A stretch of 64,000 nucleotides of DNA from Pleurotus djamor (GCA_029747585.1 JAPEVF010000002.1:174994-238993); one strand, 5' to 3'. Positions 12,388 through 24,535 are shown, counted from the stretch's first letter. Numbers and translations are program-made. Notes: generated by a model not told the origin, from the sequence alone.

Positions 12388-12882
12388 GAGCAAGGTTGTG
12401 TTGTCACAGTGCCGGCGGCAAACTCGGACATACAACCGACCACGTGGCCAACCGATCATTTTTGTCTTGCTTCCTGGTTCGAATATCCATTTTTTTTTAT
12501 ATCTGCGAGTTCCTGCAACCTGGGAGTCGTCGATGGCCCATGTCGGTAACCACCTCGAGGCAGATACAACGATGCACCCGGGCGCATGTAACCAATTTCC
12601 TACGGAGCCCAAGGGAGCGGGCAGGTGGCTAGAAGCTTCATTTTTCAGCTATTTATTCCCTCGATCGGGCAGTCCGATATCCTAATTCAGCGCGGAATAG
12701 AATAAGCACCTTCTTGGTGGCAATTGAGCTTAAGGTTCTTTTGAAGCTGCCTTGGTGTCCGTTTTGGGTCAGATGCCTGTCTCTGCCCATCGCCCCTCCT
12801 TTCCTTCCTTCCGTCATCATCAACGCTTCCTCCTCCTCCTCCCCTCCTCCATCGTCGACGGCCTCCGCCCCCACCAGCAATC
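12388..12882. promoter_or_regulatory. intergenic region with pyrimidine-rich promoter
   Basis: No credible gene is seen between the divergent starts of ALG9 and the DUF6533 protein. The right-hand 90 bases are strongly C/T-rich with CTCCTC repeats directly before the ATG at 12883, a common basidiomycete promoter/5' leader arrangement. Open frames crossing it are extensions of ALG9 exon 1 or low-complexity readings. Confidence 0.5.
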
Positions 12883-14878
12883 ATGGCCGAGCAGGAAGGT
12901 CTAGAGGCCGCGCAGCACTTCATCTTCATCACTCAGGTGTACTTTTGCTGTGAGTAACCATGTTCGCTTTCTATCGCACGATAATTCATGAGATTCGCCG
13001 ATAGCCATGTGTAAGCCTCATTTCTACGAGCTTGAAGCGCACGAATTGACATCGTGTGCTCTGTAGACGCGGTCGTTCTTTGGGACTGGGTCATCAGCTT
13101 GTCGAGGGAGTGGCGCTTCGTGAGTGTCATTGCCCAGTCAAACGCATTCTCGTACGACATTGACACCATCTTGATAGGTTTGGAGAACCCACTGGACCCC
13201 AGTCAAGGTCGCATACCTTTTCTGCAGGTAAGCCTCCTCAATGTTTATTCTACCCGAGCTTACTACGGAGCTTCCAGATATTGGGTTATCGCCGTCGTGC
13301 CATACCTTCTGTACTGCTTTGTGATGGATCACTCTCTTGAGACTTGTCAGAGAATCTTCCGAGTGAGTGCTTTTCGATTTCTAAACTCCCGGACGTACTG
13401 ACGAGCGATTCTACTCGTTTAGATCCCAGTAGGACTCGCTTTGTGGAACCAAGTTGGATCCGAGTGTACCCACCTTTCCCAAGCCTCCATTTTCGCTTTC
13501 TGACGCGCATATATGCAGCTGTTCTCCTCATCCGAACCTACGCCTTCTTCAATCGCAATATCTACGTCCTTTGGTTCCTCATATGCTCCCTCTCGGGTGT
13601 TGTAGCATATCAACTGTACGTTGATACCACTCAGATGTTGCGTAAGTTCTTCTATTCAAAGGAAATTTTGACAATGACAATAACGATTTCGCTAGTTCTG
13701 CCTTTCTTGAAGCCTCCTTTCGTGCGTTCTAAGCCCTTTCCAAAATCAACTTGGATGGCTGACAGCCTACAAGACTCAGGGTCCTTGTCTCCCGAGATCA
13801 AAGCCGCATTCTGCACATCTCTTAGGTATGCCAGCCGCATTGCGATTTCTTCTCTCAGATTGATCTCTGAACGCGTTTTGTAGGGTTCTTCGTAAGTCTT
13901 CTAAACAATGCCGCAAGCTTTACTCCAATTTCTCATACCAGATTGCCCCGCTCCTATTCGACACCATGGTTACATTTATGACTATTTGGAAGGCCTTTTA
14001 CATTCGTCGCCACAATGGAGGTCCGAATAGCCGACTTATACAAACGTTCCTGCGCGAAGGTACGAATGCGTTATTTTCGTCCTGAGTACCCAGCGAAACG
14101 ACCCATGTTCCAGGCGTGTTTTACTACCTCTTGATTTCAATTGCGAACCTCGTGAGTAACCTTAACTTGGTACTTCGAATTGATCATGACCGACCATCAT
14201 CTACAGATTAATGGCGTCTTCTACCTTCAGTGCGCTCCTTCCCCCTCACAGGGTGCTGTATCTTAACATATCACCTTCTAGACCTCGTCAAGCGATATCT
14301 GCGATTAACATACCACTAAGCGTTATGCTAGCTCCCGTATTGGCCTGCAGACTGGTATGCATCTCACATCTCACATGATCTCCCGCTTCTATCATCTAAC
14401 TTTCTGCCAGATTCTTGACCTCCGCGAGCGTGGTTCGGAGACCGTCACGCACTCCGAAGGTACTGGCATGGCGGCTTTCACTACCAAGTCGGTCACACAA
14501 CAAGGATCACCATTCACGCCACCAGCCCATAGGCATAAAAGTGCTGTTGGTGCATACGGAAGGAGTACCCGCCTAACGAATACTCTCGGTTCCGGCGTCA
14601 TGCTCAGCACCATTGGCAGCCTTGCGCCTGATCTAGAGGAGATGGACATCGAGCAAGATTTGGTGGAAATGGAAAATATCCGCATCGGGCTTGGAATGCC
14701 TTTGGGTCGGCGGAGCACATCTGGCGCAGATTCCGATGATATCGAGAAGTCTGGCGGCTCAAGCCCTGCCCCAACCTACCATGCCCTGGAAATGGGTTTC
14801 AGAGCAGCACGCAGGCCGAGCTCGGAGGATATTTGTGGAATAAAGGTCGAAGTGGAGAAGACCACGACTACCATGTAG
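12883..14878 (+). CDS. DUF6533-type multi-pass membrane protein
   Basis: The start MAEQEGLEAAQHF precedes ITQVYFC, then AVVLWDWVISLSREWRF, VWRTHWTPVKVAYLFCRYW, the N-terminal DUF6533 signature (LxxDxxxxLxxE then W...K..Y...RY). Further hydrophobic segments follow (VIAVVPYLLYCFVM, FLTRIYAAVLLIRTYAFF, VLWFLICSLSGVVAYQLYV and others), about seven spans in total. The last exon encodes a soluble tail of about 150 residues, with MGFRAARRPSSEDI near the end and stop at 14878. At least nine exons. A probable 6-nt micro-exon lies at 13005-13010. The family is abundant in mushroom-forming fungi and has no established function; a receptor-like role is inference. Confidence 0.82.
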
Positions 14879-15737
14879 CATCAGAGCACAAGCCAGTTCC
14901 GTTGCCCGCTTCCTTACGTCCACTTTCCCGCAAGTCCTGATAATGGGGATAAACACATCCTTGCACCCTTATTAGGCTCCAATACTCGCCCCCCGTTTTC
15001 TTCTCGCCCCAATCAGCATGTATCTCCCCACGCATTCCCCGGTTATATCGCGCCCACACAAAACTTTCATAACCTTTCCTGTCTGTATTATAGGCTATCG
15101 TTGCATCTTCCTGTTTTCCCCTCTCATGCACCATCCCTTCCTTCCCTCGCTTCTCCATCATTCCCCCTCATTCCAAGCTTTCGTCGCGCTGTCTATGCAT
15201 GTGATTTTTGTTATCGGTAGCTTCTCGTATTTCGTGTCGCAGCTTGGTGTTAAAGCTTCTGTGTAAATTCTAGACTAGGGTTGTTATAATTGGATTAGGA
15301 CTTCTGTAGTTGTGAACAGACGCTCCCACTTTTCTAGGCATGTTGCCGTTGGCACTGCCTCACAGATTCAATCGCGATGATGAGCTCGTTTCAGACTCTG
15401 AGTTCTGACAATTTAGAGATAGGAGTTGCTTGGGTTCCATTGGTGAGGCTGAGCCTGACCGTTTAGCTCGCAGAATTAGCGGAGATACCAAGGCCTGTCC
15501 CCCCTAGTTTATCCCCTAACCTCGTCCTGGCATTCAGCAAGCGGATGGTTCTGCCGTCGACTAGCTTCAACCTTAAGAAGAGTGTTTCGGTTCATCTGGG
15601 AGGTTATCCAGAGTCCAGAGGGTACAGATCTGACTCCAGCGCGTGCGAACATTCCAGCTTCATAGTCCCCGTTACCATCCCGCAGCACCTCTAATCTCAT
15701 ACGTACTCTAACTTTGATATTGACTATCATCACCACG
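14879..15737. other. intergenic region, nothing recognised
   Basis: About 860 bases between the DUF6533 stop and the F-box start. The first half is pyrimidine-rich (long C/T runs around 15080-15180), probably 3' UTR of the upstream gene. Short frames on both strands lack splice-supported continuation or recognisable motifs. The region before 15738 presumably holds the F-box promoter. Confidence 0.4.
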
Positions 15738-16579
15738 ATGCACACTCTCCTGGATATCGCACCAGAAGTTATACTTTATATCTGTGAGCTATTTCGCGTT
15801 TAACTTGGCCGGCTCTAATTCAATTGGTTTGGGATGGGGTTACTCTACTCTAGTTTCGTTCCTTGACTTGCCTGACCTGGCGTCCATTTCTCAAGTATCA
15901 CCGCTTTTCGAAAGTTTGGCTTCGGATCCAGCATTGCATAAGAATCGGATACGTTATGTTGCGCCGTCTCGCGTCAACCATTCGTTGTTTGCACAGGGAG
16001 CGCAGGGGTTGGCGCTGAGGCCGACGGTGGGGGATTTNGATTCAACGAGGCGTGATTCGGGGGCTGAGCGTTGAGAGGAGATGGCGTAGTGGGTTGTATT
16101 TCTATTCTTCAATCGTAAGCCCTTTGTCTACCTGTGTATTTCACTGCTAACCCAAACGACAGTCTGTCAGGCAGTATGAAGCCGGTCTTCTACTCCAACG
16201 TCGACGCACCAGCAATGTTCTCTCTACCTTCCTTCGTCAACGAATGTCGAACCTACAATCTCTCTACATCTCCCATGTGTTCCCCGACATTGAGTCTTCG
16301 TCACCTTACGTTTCCCGCACCCTGCTGCCCATCATGAGACAGCTCAAGTGGTCCATTCAACGAGACAAGCTGGCCAAGTTGGTTCGGCAGGGAGAATGTG
16401 TCGTTGCTGTGGTTAACGCCAGCGGGACACCCGATACTGCGGCATTAGGGAGGTGGTTGGAAAGTAAGGGGAAGGGAGTGGTGAATGAGGATGTGGATGA
16501 ACGGGTGAGGTTGGCTATTTGCCCGAGTGTGAAGCAGATGGTAGGACGTTATGAGGCTTTGAGCCGCGCTCTGGACTAA
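15738..16579 (+). CDS. F-box domain protein
   Basis: Exon 1 MHTLLDIAPEVILYIF is joined over an intron (from about 15784) to SFLDLPDLASISQVSPLF, giving a standard F-box: LxxxPxEVxxxIxSxLDLPDLxxxxxVxxxF. Such proteins link substrates to SCF ubiquitin ligases through Skp1. Exon 2 continues HKNRIRYVAPSRVNHSL. At position 16038 a single N breaks the frame; leaving it out restores DLIQRGVIRGLSVERRWR. After a second intron the frame continues VRQYEAGLLLQRRR, MSNLQSLYISHVFPD and ends at 16579 with YEALSRALD. About 240 residues. The C-terminal half, the substrate side, is not recognised. Confidence 0.78.
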
Positions 16580-16803
16580 ATAAGGGTGCTTCTGGTTGAC
16601 CGCATGGTCAAGATCGATCTTTCGTACGTTCACTTCTTCATGTATATACCTGGGTAGCCGGACTGTATGTATCTTTATCTGGTATTTTTGACGTTAGTAG
16701 ATACCCCTAGCTCGATGTAATATGTTGACGTTTCCATGTTTTTGTCCCGATGTGACAAATCTGGGTCTCGTTCGGTTCGTTCTTCGTTTCGTCTTCTATT
16801 TAC

Positions 16804-18062
16804 ATGGCTCCGTCAGTCGACATTCATGTCGCTTCTGGCCTGGTTACCAGCGCAGAGGCAGGCATGACTGCTAGACAACCCTCTCCCGTGCCGTCTAGTC
16901 CTAGCTTCTACTCCGACGCCGAACTCGAATCCCCACCCATTGGCATCACAATTGAAGTTTGTGTCGACTCGGTGCAGTCGGCGATCAAGTTCGTCTACCT
17001 CTTTATTCTACTGCTATGTTCAGCTGGCTAATGATCAATGATCGGTGCAGTGCGATCAACGGCGGCGCAGATCGTCTCGAGCTTTGCGCGAATCTGGGAG
17101 TCGGAGGGGGAACCACCCCAAGTGTTGGACTATTCAAAGTCGTCAGTAAGCTTGCCGATGGCCTCCCAATGATGGTTCGACTTCTGGTTCGTGCAGAGTC
17201 GGCTAGAACGTCGCTGAAATGCCTCTAGGTGTTGATACGGCCACGCGCAGGCGACTTCCTGTATTCTGAGACCGAATTTGAAGTCATGCGCGAAGACATA
17301 CGGGCGTTCAAACGAAGAGGAGCCAGGGGCGTAGTCATCGGTATTCTCACTGCAGAAGGCCGAGTTGATGTGGATCGCACCAAAGTGTTCGTGGTCTAGA
17401 AGATGAGGCCGAGGGCTGACTTTTGTTCCTTAGTTTGGTTGATGAAGCGCTACCAATGGAGGGTGCGTCGTCATCGTCGATGATCGTCGCGACGACGTTC
17501 TGGATGCTCATTCCGTTGATCAAGTCTGTTTCCACCGCGCATTCGATATGACGAGGGACCCTGATGAAGGTATTGTCCCCCCACATTCACTTTATGTCCT
17601 TGTCAAAGTCTAAATTTCACATTTCTAGCTCTGCGTGATGTTCTTGGAATTGGGGGCATATCTCGCATCCTGACAAGGTTACATCTATCTATCTACATCG
17701 TGATCGAGATCAAGCTAATTCCGGTTCACAGTGGTCATGGTACTAGTGCCCCCGCGTCGCTGGATACACTCGGTCAACTGTGCTCCGAGATGGCCACTTT
17801 CACAACGAATCAAGCGTTCCCCACCAGCATTCTCCCCGGCGGCGGCATCAACGCAGGCAATGTGCGATCGTTGCTGAGCGCGCTGACGCCGGTGGGTGTG
17901 CGGGAGATCCACCTGAGTGGCGGGGGCTGGGTGGACGGCGGGATGGATTTCCGGCGCTCCGGGCTGGGGATGGGGGAGTGGGGCGTGTGGACGACGGACG
18001 AGGGGGTTGTGAGACAGGTGAGGGAGATTGCGGATATGTTTTGGCTTGAGAAAGAGGCCTAG
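16804..18062 (+). CDS. cutC: CutC family copper homeostasis protein
   Basis: TIM-barrel family historically linked to copper handling; the biochemical role in fungi is not established. After a 50-residue leader the frame reads ITIEVCVDSVQSAI, joined to NGGADRLELCANLGVGGGTTPS, then RPRAGDFLYSETEFEVM and VVIGILTAEGRVDVDRTK, all CutC hallmarks. Further exons give LVDEALPMEVCFHRAFDMTR, DPDEALRDVLGIGGISRILTS, SILPGGGINAGNVRSL and VREIHLSGG. The stop is at 18062 after FWLEKEA. Six or seven exons, GT-AG introns. The non-conserved N-terminal 40 residues may be a fungal extension. Confidence 0.92.
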
Positions 18063-18241
18063 GTACGGACTCCTTGTGCTTATGGCAGCATTAATTTGTC
18101 GACTGCGACTTGTCTCTCCTCTTCCGCGATCCGGGCTTGGTGAATCGCGTACGTAATCCCATTCTTGCCTCCAGCTCAAAAAGCCCTATCTCTTCTTTCT
18201 CCCAAACTTCCACCATCCCCCATCCCTTCTCTCCGACCGCA

Positions 18242-20156
18242 ATGTCCTCCGCGACAGCAGACCGCCCGCAGATCTGGTGGGCCAACGCNGTTTTCTTTCT
18301 AGGAGTCCATGTCGCTGCCTTGTTTGGACTCTACTGGCACCCATACCGAANCACGCCTCGGTCTACCCTCNTCCTCACCTATTTCACNTGGCAACTGGCA
18401 CAGCTCGGGTATGTGGGAGTTTGCTTGCTCGTGCGCGCTCCCCGTCCATGCTCATCCCCAATTCATACCAGCATAACAATTGGCTACCATCGGATGTATT
18501 CCCATCGTGCTTTCAGGGCTACCCTCGGAGTACGCGTTATTCTTGCCATCTTGGGCTCCTCTGCATTTCAGGGATCTATAAAGGTGAGTTTTACATATTT
18601 TGTCCGGTGGGCTCAGCCGTTATTCACGCAACTTCGCGACACCCAGTGGTGGTGCGTGTATTTTTACCCTTATGGCATGGCCGATCGAAGGTTCCTCATC
18701 GTCATCCAGGTCACTTCGGCATCGCCTGCATCACGTACGCGCCTCATTTTATGCTCACTTTAATTACCGGACTGACCGTAACTGTCTTTCACATCCACAG
18801 AGGTTCACAGATGATCCAATCCATGACCCGTGCGTTAATCCTATTGTTTTGAACCCATTTTGCAATCGGTAACAATACCGGTCTCAGATACGCTGCAACA
18901 AAGGGACTCTTTTTCTCCCATATGGGCTGGATCTTTTTCAAGCCCAGCTACGCCAAACTCGAATCGGTCGACCGCGACGATCTTGATAGCGATCCAGGTA
19001 TAGTGACGTCTACTGGCGACAACGTTTTGTTCTCTGACGTATGGTTTCAGTTGTGCGCCTCCAGCATGAATACTATGGTGAGACGAACCCTTGTTCTGTC
19101 TGATCCTCGTTGTTGAAATTTGTCATCAGTCCCCGCAGCATTGCTCTGCGGATTCGTGCTCCCCACTCTCATTGGTTCATTGTGGGGCNATGCCGCCGGA
19201 GCGTTTGTCTGGGCTGGACTTATTTCCAGAATAACCAGTAAGNTTACGCTTTCTCTTTGTCGCATGTATCTGTGNCTCACCATAAACCCAGTTTGGCACA
19301 CCACGTTCCTAGTGAACTCGTACGTGACCTGATATTTTGTTCAGCCATCACGGTCACTCACCGCATGTAGACTTGCTCACTGGGAAGGTCTTCAACCGTT
19401 TTCGGACGAAGACACGTCCAGGGGGAATTTGGTAAGGGCTCGGCATCCTCCTCAGCCGGTTTTTCGTTGATAGAACTACAGGTACTTGCCGTTCTTACGA
19501 GCGGTGAGGGAAGTCACAATTTTGTAAGTGTTCTTCGTTCCGTCATATCATATCCATCTCACCCAAACCTAAACAGCATGTGAGTGGGAGCATGCCGTTC
19601 TCCCTTTCCGATNCCCTAACCATTTTCTAGCATACCTTTCCCCACGACTTCCGGTCGGGTCCCGCGCTATCTGCCTGGGATCCTTCCAAGTGGATTATCA
19701 TGGTTCTTCATCGTTTCGGTCTCGTTTATGGGTTGCGCTACGCTCGCGACGAAGATATCAAGGACGCTCTAGACTACATGGCCGGCAAGGCGATGCCCTA
19801 TGGCGACGGCACATTCGGCGATGAAAACGTCGAAACATGGTCGATGGAGCAAGTCGAAGCCTACGCACGGGATCATGGTAGCGAATGCATCCTCGTCATC
19901 AGCGGTTTGGTGGTGAACGCGACGCCATACCTTGGTGAACATGTGAGTTGTTTATCTGTTACATCCTCAACTGACGGTCTAAAGGATCTGCTAGCCTGGT
20001 GGAGCTCGACTCTTACGAAAATACNCTGTGCATCCTGGACATGATGCCTCCGACGCGACTTGGGCGTTCGAAGGGGGCCTGAACAATCATTCTAGGGCTG
20101 CGCGTAAGAAANTGCGAAGNTTGGTCATAGCGAAGGTTTCCGGTGAGGTCGAGTAG
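18242..20156 (+). CDS. OLE1: acyl-CoA delta-9 fatty acid desaturase with C-terminal cytochrome b5 domain
   Basis: ER-membrane di-iron enzyme that introduces the 9,10 double bond into stearoyl/palmitoyl-CoA. The start at 18242 gives MSSATADRPQIWWAN, a membrane span, then QLGITIGYHRMYSHR (His box 1). The second box, KWWSLRHRLHHRFTDD, is only complete if a 5-nt exon (TGGTG, 18647-18651) is included. The third box, GEGSHNFHHTFPHDFR, needs a 3-nt exon (CAT, 19577-19579). Between them come MGWIFFKPSYAKLE and the second membrane pair. The C-terminal cytochrome b5 domain shows ECILVISGLVVNATPYLGEH, PGG and NNHSRAA, so both haem histidines are present. About 13 exons. Stop at 20156 after VSGEVE. Self-contained b5 electron supply is usual for fungal Ole1. 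Confidence 0.94.
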
Positions 20157-20432
20157 CTTAGAGCTTCTTAGATGAAGAAATATGTACATAGATTTCGCTT
20201 GTATGCTTACCATTTACTTTACCCAGATTCAGCGTATATAGGAGGTTTCAGGAGCAATACATCACGTGAAAAGCNCCTGACTGACGCATTGAGGGGACTG
20301 GTCTCGGTGGCCCACAACCAGAACGCTACTGCTCACCCAGAAATAATCGCACCAGCACGTACACCCCTCGCGTCGTGGTCATCTACGTCGTCGTGTTATC
20401 AGCCACTGCGTTTGTGAAGAAGTAGTTTCGAC

Positions 20433-22501
20433 ATGCTCAAGAGAGATTTGGGTGCGGCCTCCGGAACGCACGATCAACACNGGGCGAAGCGACGCAAGGA
20501 AACATCCACAGGAAATGGCGCGCTGGTTTCAGACGCTTTGCAGAATGGCCAAGGTGGTGGTGAAGTAGAGGAGGCATTGAGCGAACAAGCGCTGAGATTG
20601 TGGCAGACGGTTAGAGACGCTACAAACAAGGAGTGCGTATAACTCAGCTCCATTCACATATTCGCATGCAAACACCTCAACCAGTGGTCGTCCTCTTGCT
20701 CATGACTTCATTCGTCGCCCATCAAAACGACAATATCCCGACTATTATGTCCTTATTGCGCAGCCGATAGCGTTGGAGGATATCAAGAAGAAAATCGAAG
20801 ACAACCAATACGACTCTTTGGAGGCCGTGCGGCAGGACTTTGAATTATGCTTCAGGAACGCGAAACAATATAATATGAAGGAGAGTGTCATTTGGAACGA
20901 TGCGAGGGAGCTGTTGGTCAGTAGAGAAGCTTAAATGGCTGAGTGTCATGGCGTTGACTCACCTCCTTGAATCCAGAAACTGACGATTAAGACGTATAAT
21001 AAGATGGTGCCCCACGCTGAGGGCGAGGAGGTCGCGAAGGAGAAGGCACCTAGCCTTACACGCATGCTGAAACACAGACTGCAGAAGATGTCGGATAAGG
21101 CTGATGATAAGTGCGTCCTCGAAGTCTCACTTCTGGANGNNTNNNNNNCGCNGACGCTTATCATTCTTCACAGCGGTCGCATACTTGTTACGGAATTCAT
21201 GGAATTACCATCTAAGAANCTATGGCCCCTCTACTACCAGGTGATCAAAGAGCCAATGTGTGTCGATACGATAACGGTCCGTGTAAACTTTCCTGTCCTC
21301 CTTCGAAACCATTCTCATCTCTTTGTCTGCTCGCGTTTAGGGACGCCTCAAACGCAAAGAGTATCATTCTTCTTTGGATTTCTTCAAGGATGTCGAGCTC
21401 ATCTTCTCCAACGCCATGTCGTTCAANCAAGAGCACACNCAGATTTGGGAGGATGCTNTNACCTTANGGGTGAGTTTCCGTCGTTGCGCTTATGCCTACC
21501 CAGCTTTTCACCTCTTCTTCCTTCAGGATTACTTCCGTCAGCTCATGTCTGATCTACCGGAGCCCTTCGCACTCCCCGAAGAGTTGAAGCCTGCTCCGAA
21601 GCTCAAGCTGAAGATCTCTATGAAAGCACAATCATCTCGCGATGCTCCAGAAGTTGAACCGCCTGCACAAGCAAGTTCCTCTAAGCAAACACTCCGAATA
21701 CCAGCGTCCAGTAAGGTGGAAGACAGTGTCGTCGCCCCGCCTCCCGTTCAACCTACGGTCGAACCACCAAAGCCAAAAGCAGCCACGCCGGCCCCTCCCT
21801 TACGGCTCCAGATGTCTCAATCTACAACATCAATACAACCATCTCTGCCGCAACAATCTACTCGCACCCAAACCCCGACGCCAGCGCCTGTCCCTATACA
21901 ACACCCTGCACCAGTTAAACAACAACCAGCCGCGCCAACACCTGTGGTTCGAACACCATCCGTAAACCCTCCACAGAATGCGGCACAACAAGCACAGGTG
22001 AACAACCACCAGGCTTCCAATTCCCCTGCACCAGCGCCCGAGCGTCATCCATTCAAACTCGTCCTCCTTAAAGTCGAGCAAACCGGTCGTTTGATTGGAT
22101 TGGATTACCGTGATGGTGTCCAGAGCTGGGTGATGAGACTCGCTCCTGGGGAAAAGGATGTTCGGGTCTCGCGTGTGTTGTTCCTCGAGGACGAGGTGGA
22201 GGATGGTTCCGAGGCTGAAGACGGTGATGTCGATGATANGGCTGAACCTGCGCCCAAACGTAAGCGGGGGAGGCCACCAAAGGTAGCTAAGCCCAAGCCC
22301 ACCGTCAAGGCAGCCTCGAAGCCGAAAGCGAAGCGTAAACCTGCTTTCAAACTGGAGGACGTTCAGATCAAGTTGAATGGCCAAGCGAAGTCGACTTCGG
22401 ATTCGAGTACGTGGTCGTTTGAGCTCACTGCTGGGTCGAATGTGCTTGAGGTATCGGAGAAGAGTAGTGGTGCTTGGCGGGTGTATATTGAAAGGCTTTG
22501 A
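20433..22501 (+). CDS. tandem bromodomain protein, RSC4-like
   Basis: Nuclear acetyl-lysine reader. Exon 1 gives MLKRDLGAASGTHD with a KRRK basic patch. Bromodomain 1: RPLAHDFIRRPSKRQYPDYY, then IAQPIALEDIKKKIEDNQY and FRNAKQYNM. Bromodomain 2: FMELPSK-LWPLYYQVIKEPM, then RKEYHSSLDFFKDVELIFSNAM. A Pro/Gln-rich linker and an HPFKLVLLKVEQTGRLIGLDY domain follow, then an AT-hook-like KRKRGRPPK motif and VYIERL at the stop. Two bromodomains plus a C-terminal conserved region is the layout of Rsc4 in the RSC remodeller; assignment to that subunit is inference. Ns at 21137-21155 and nearby leave one exon end undefined. Confidence 0.8.
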
Positions 22502-22676
22502 AGAGAGTTCCTNTNCCAAAGCCTNNNNCGCATCTCGAGTTGTGTTTCCCGATTTCGTCGTCTCGTTAAATTAGATGATTTCCTATTTGTTATGGTAGAT
22601 TACAGTATCTTGTTACCGCCTCCATGGCTTGTATATAATGATTCCCTCCGATTTAGAACCCAAAAATTGGTAAAAA

Positions 22677-24535
22677 TCAACGTTCGTGGCCTTCGTCTTC
22701 GCCATAGCTGTCGCCTTCGCTCCCAGGCTGCGGTATATATCTATGGTATCGTCCTGGCGTNTCTCCTAGCTCTTCTAGGTATCTCTTGAGCATATCATTA
22801 CGGTCGACAGGACGAACTTCATATCCCTCTGACCCTCTTCGTACCCTGGGCGCGGGACGATCGTAAGAATCATCATCCGAGGATTCAGACACGTCCTCGT
22901 CTTGGTTATATTGATAATCAGGATGATACGGTGGGTAAGATTGCTTTTGTGCTTGCTTGCGCTGACGTCGTCGTTGCACAGAGGATGCACGGCGTGCGGC
23001 ATTCGATGCTTGGAGGTCNGGGTTTAAGCCATTTTCAAACGTCCAAGGAGAATCAGGAAGCTCGAATGCTGGTGCGTCGTCGTCGTCGTCATCGACCATC
23101 CTGGCGTCGGGATCTTCTGGAGGCCATGACGCCATGGGCTGACCTGTGTACGAAGAATTAGCATGAATCATACTGAGAGGCTGCGGGGTGAACAGCCTCT
23201 ACTGACGTTTGAACATCCTCGCGTCGTACCGTCACGCCACGTCGTGGCCATCGCGTGCAGCCTTCGTAATGGACGACAGATTAATCCACTCACCCTCGTT
23301 GTCTGTAAGGTCGTATCGGAGGCCTGTTCCTGGAGCGCGGATGGGCCAGCACCAAAGGAAAGGGTTCTTGCCGAGCACGGACTCGACGTTGCGTCGGCGG
23401 CCAAGGTTCTACAAATCAGGGTGAGTGTCCTGAGGAGCCGTCGGTGAAGGTGAATGAGTGCCTACATAAGGGAATTTGACCTGTTGAAGCTGATGAAAAC
23501 TCTACTCTGCGAAGCGAGATGTGGGACTTACCTCGCGTATTTTACCTCGACGAACCATAGTAGCCACCTTATCCTTCTCCCAGCCTTCTATTGTGGTCGT
23601 ATTACGAAGGAGAGACACGAGGTGATAAATACTACATCCTGGTGAGTTCCAGCAATCATCCTTCGNCATGACACGTACCTGAAGGCACCAACGCTCAGTA
23701 GAACGGGTATACAAGTTACATAGTTCAGGATGAGGAAGATGATCTCCGATGTGGAGGGCTCATCCTGGAAGCAGAGTTACTAGAGGTAAAAGGAAGNCAT
23801 TGGTCGCACTCACCCACATGCGACGAGTCCCCCACGTATCCCTAACGCGGGCAGTAATCATCGCAAGATGATACGAGCAGGCGACATCGACGTAGAAGAG
23901 AAAGCGGAGGAAATGACCGTAATTGAAATGGCCAACACAGTTGTTCACCCAAGGACAGTGGTGATCTGTACAACGTCGGAAATNATTATTTTTGGAAGGA
24001 ACATTGAGACGCACCCATACGCAAGACACATCTAAAGTCAGGTCAGTAAAGATGTGTAAGGGTTATTACGCGAGGGCATGCGTACTTCTTGCACTGTTTA
24101 CAGTGATGGGCGCGTGGAGGCTTGTATTTCTCGCAAAATCGACAGAATCTTGGTTTCCCAGTTAGTTTCTTGACTTCGTAACCATCGACGCGAGTGTCCG
24201 GCTCCTAGAGTGAATATAAGCCATGGTAAACAGCCACGGTATTGAAGGCAATTTACCCAGTCATCTGGGACACCGCCTGGGTCGGTTGTGACGGTCAAGA
24301 AATAGTTCCATAGTAGTAAGAATACGAATACACTTTCGAAAATTGGGTCAGCATGGAATTATGGGTGATAATAGGATTACACAACTCACTTGAAGGGTCC
24401 GAGGAGAGTAATAAGTGGTATCGAGAGTTCACGGCCGTACCATGGCCATATTATGAATATCTGTGAAGAGTATGCAATGAAACTGATGAGACAAAGAACG
24501 AAGTTGACGACAAGACGGCCTAGAAGAGGATGCAT
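22677..24535 (-). CDS. DHHC palmitoyltransferase, PFA4-like
   Basis: Membrane enzyme that attaches palmitate to protein cysteines. The start at 24535 gives [19 protein letters not shown], joined to [20 protein letters not shown] (two membrane spans). The cysteine-rich domain reads [23 protein letters not shown], then a 17-nt exon (24015-24031) carries CVLRM and the next exon [19 protein letters not shown], so the catalytic DHHC spans a splice joint. Two more spans follow ([18 protein letters not shown]). The C-terminal cytosolic tail is acidic and Arg-rich, [19 protein letters not shown], ending GEDEGHER. The start is only 137 bases from the divergent neighbour. Confidence 0.88.

Noticed and set aside
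18242..20156. Desaturase being inactive because a His box appears broken in the raw frames
   Set aside because: The apparent loss comes from micro-exons; including them restores all three His boxes.
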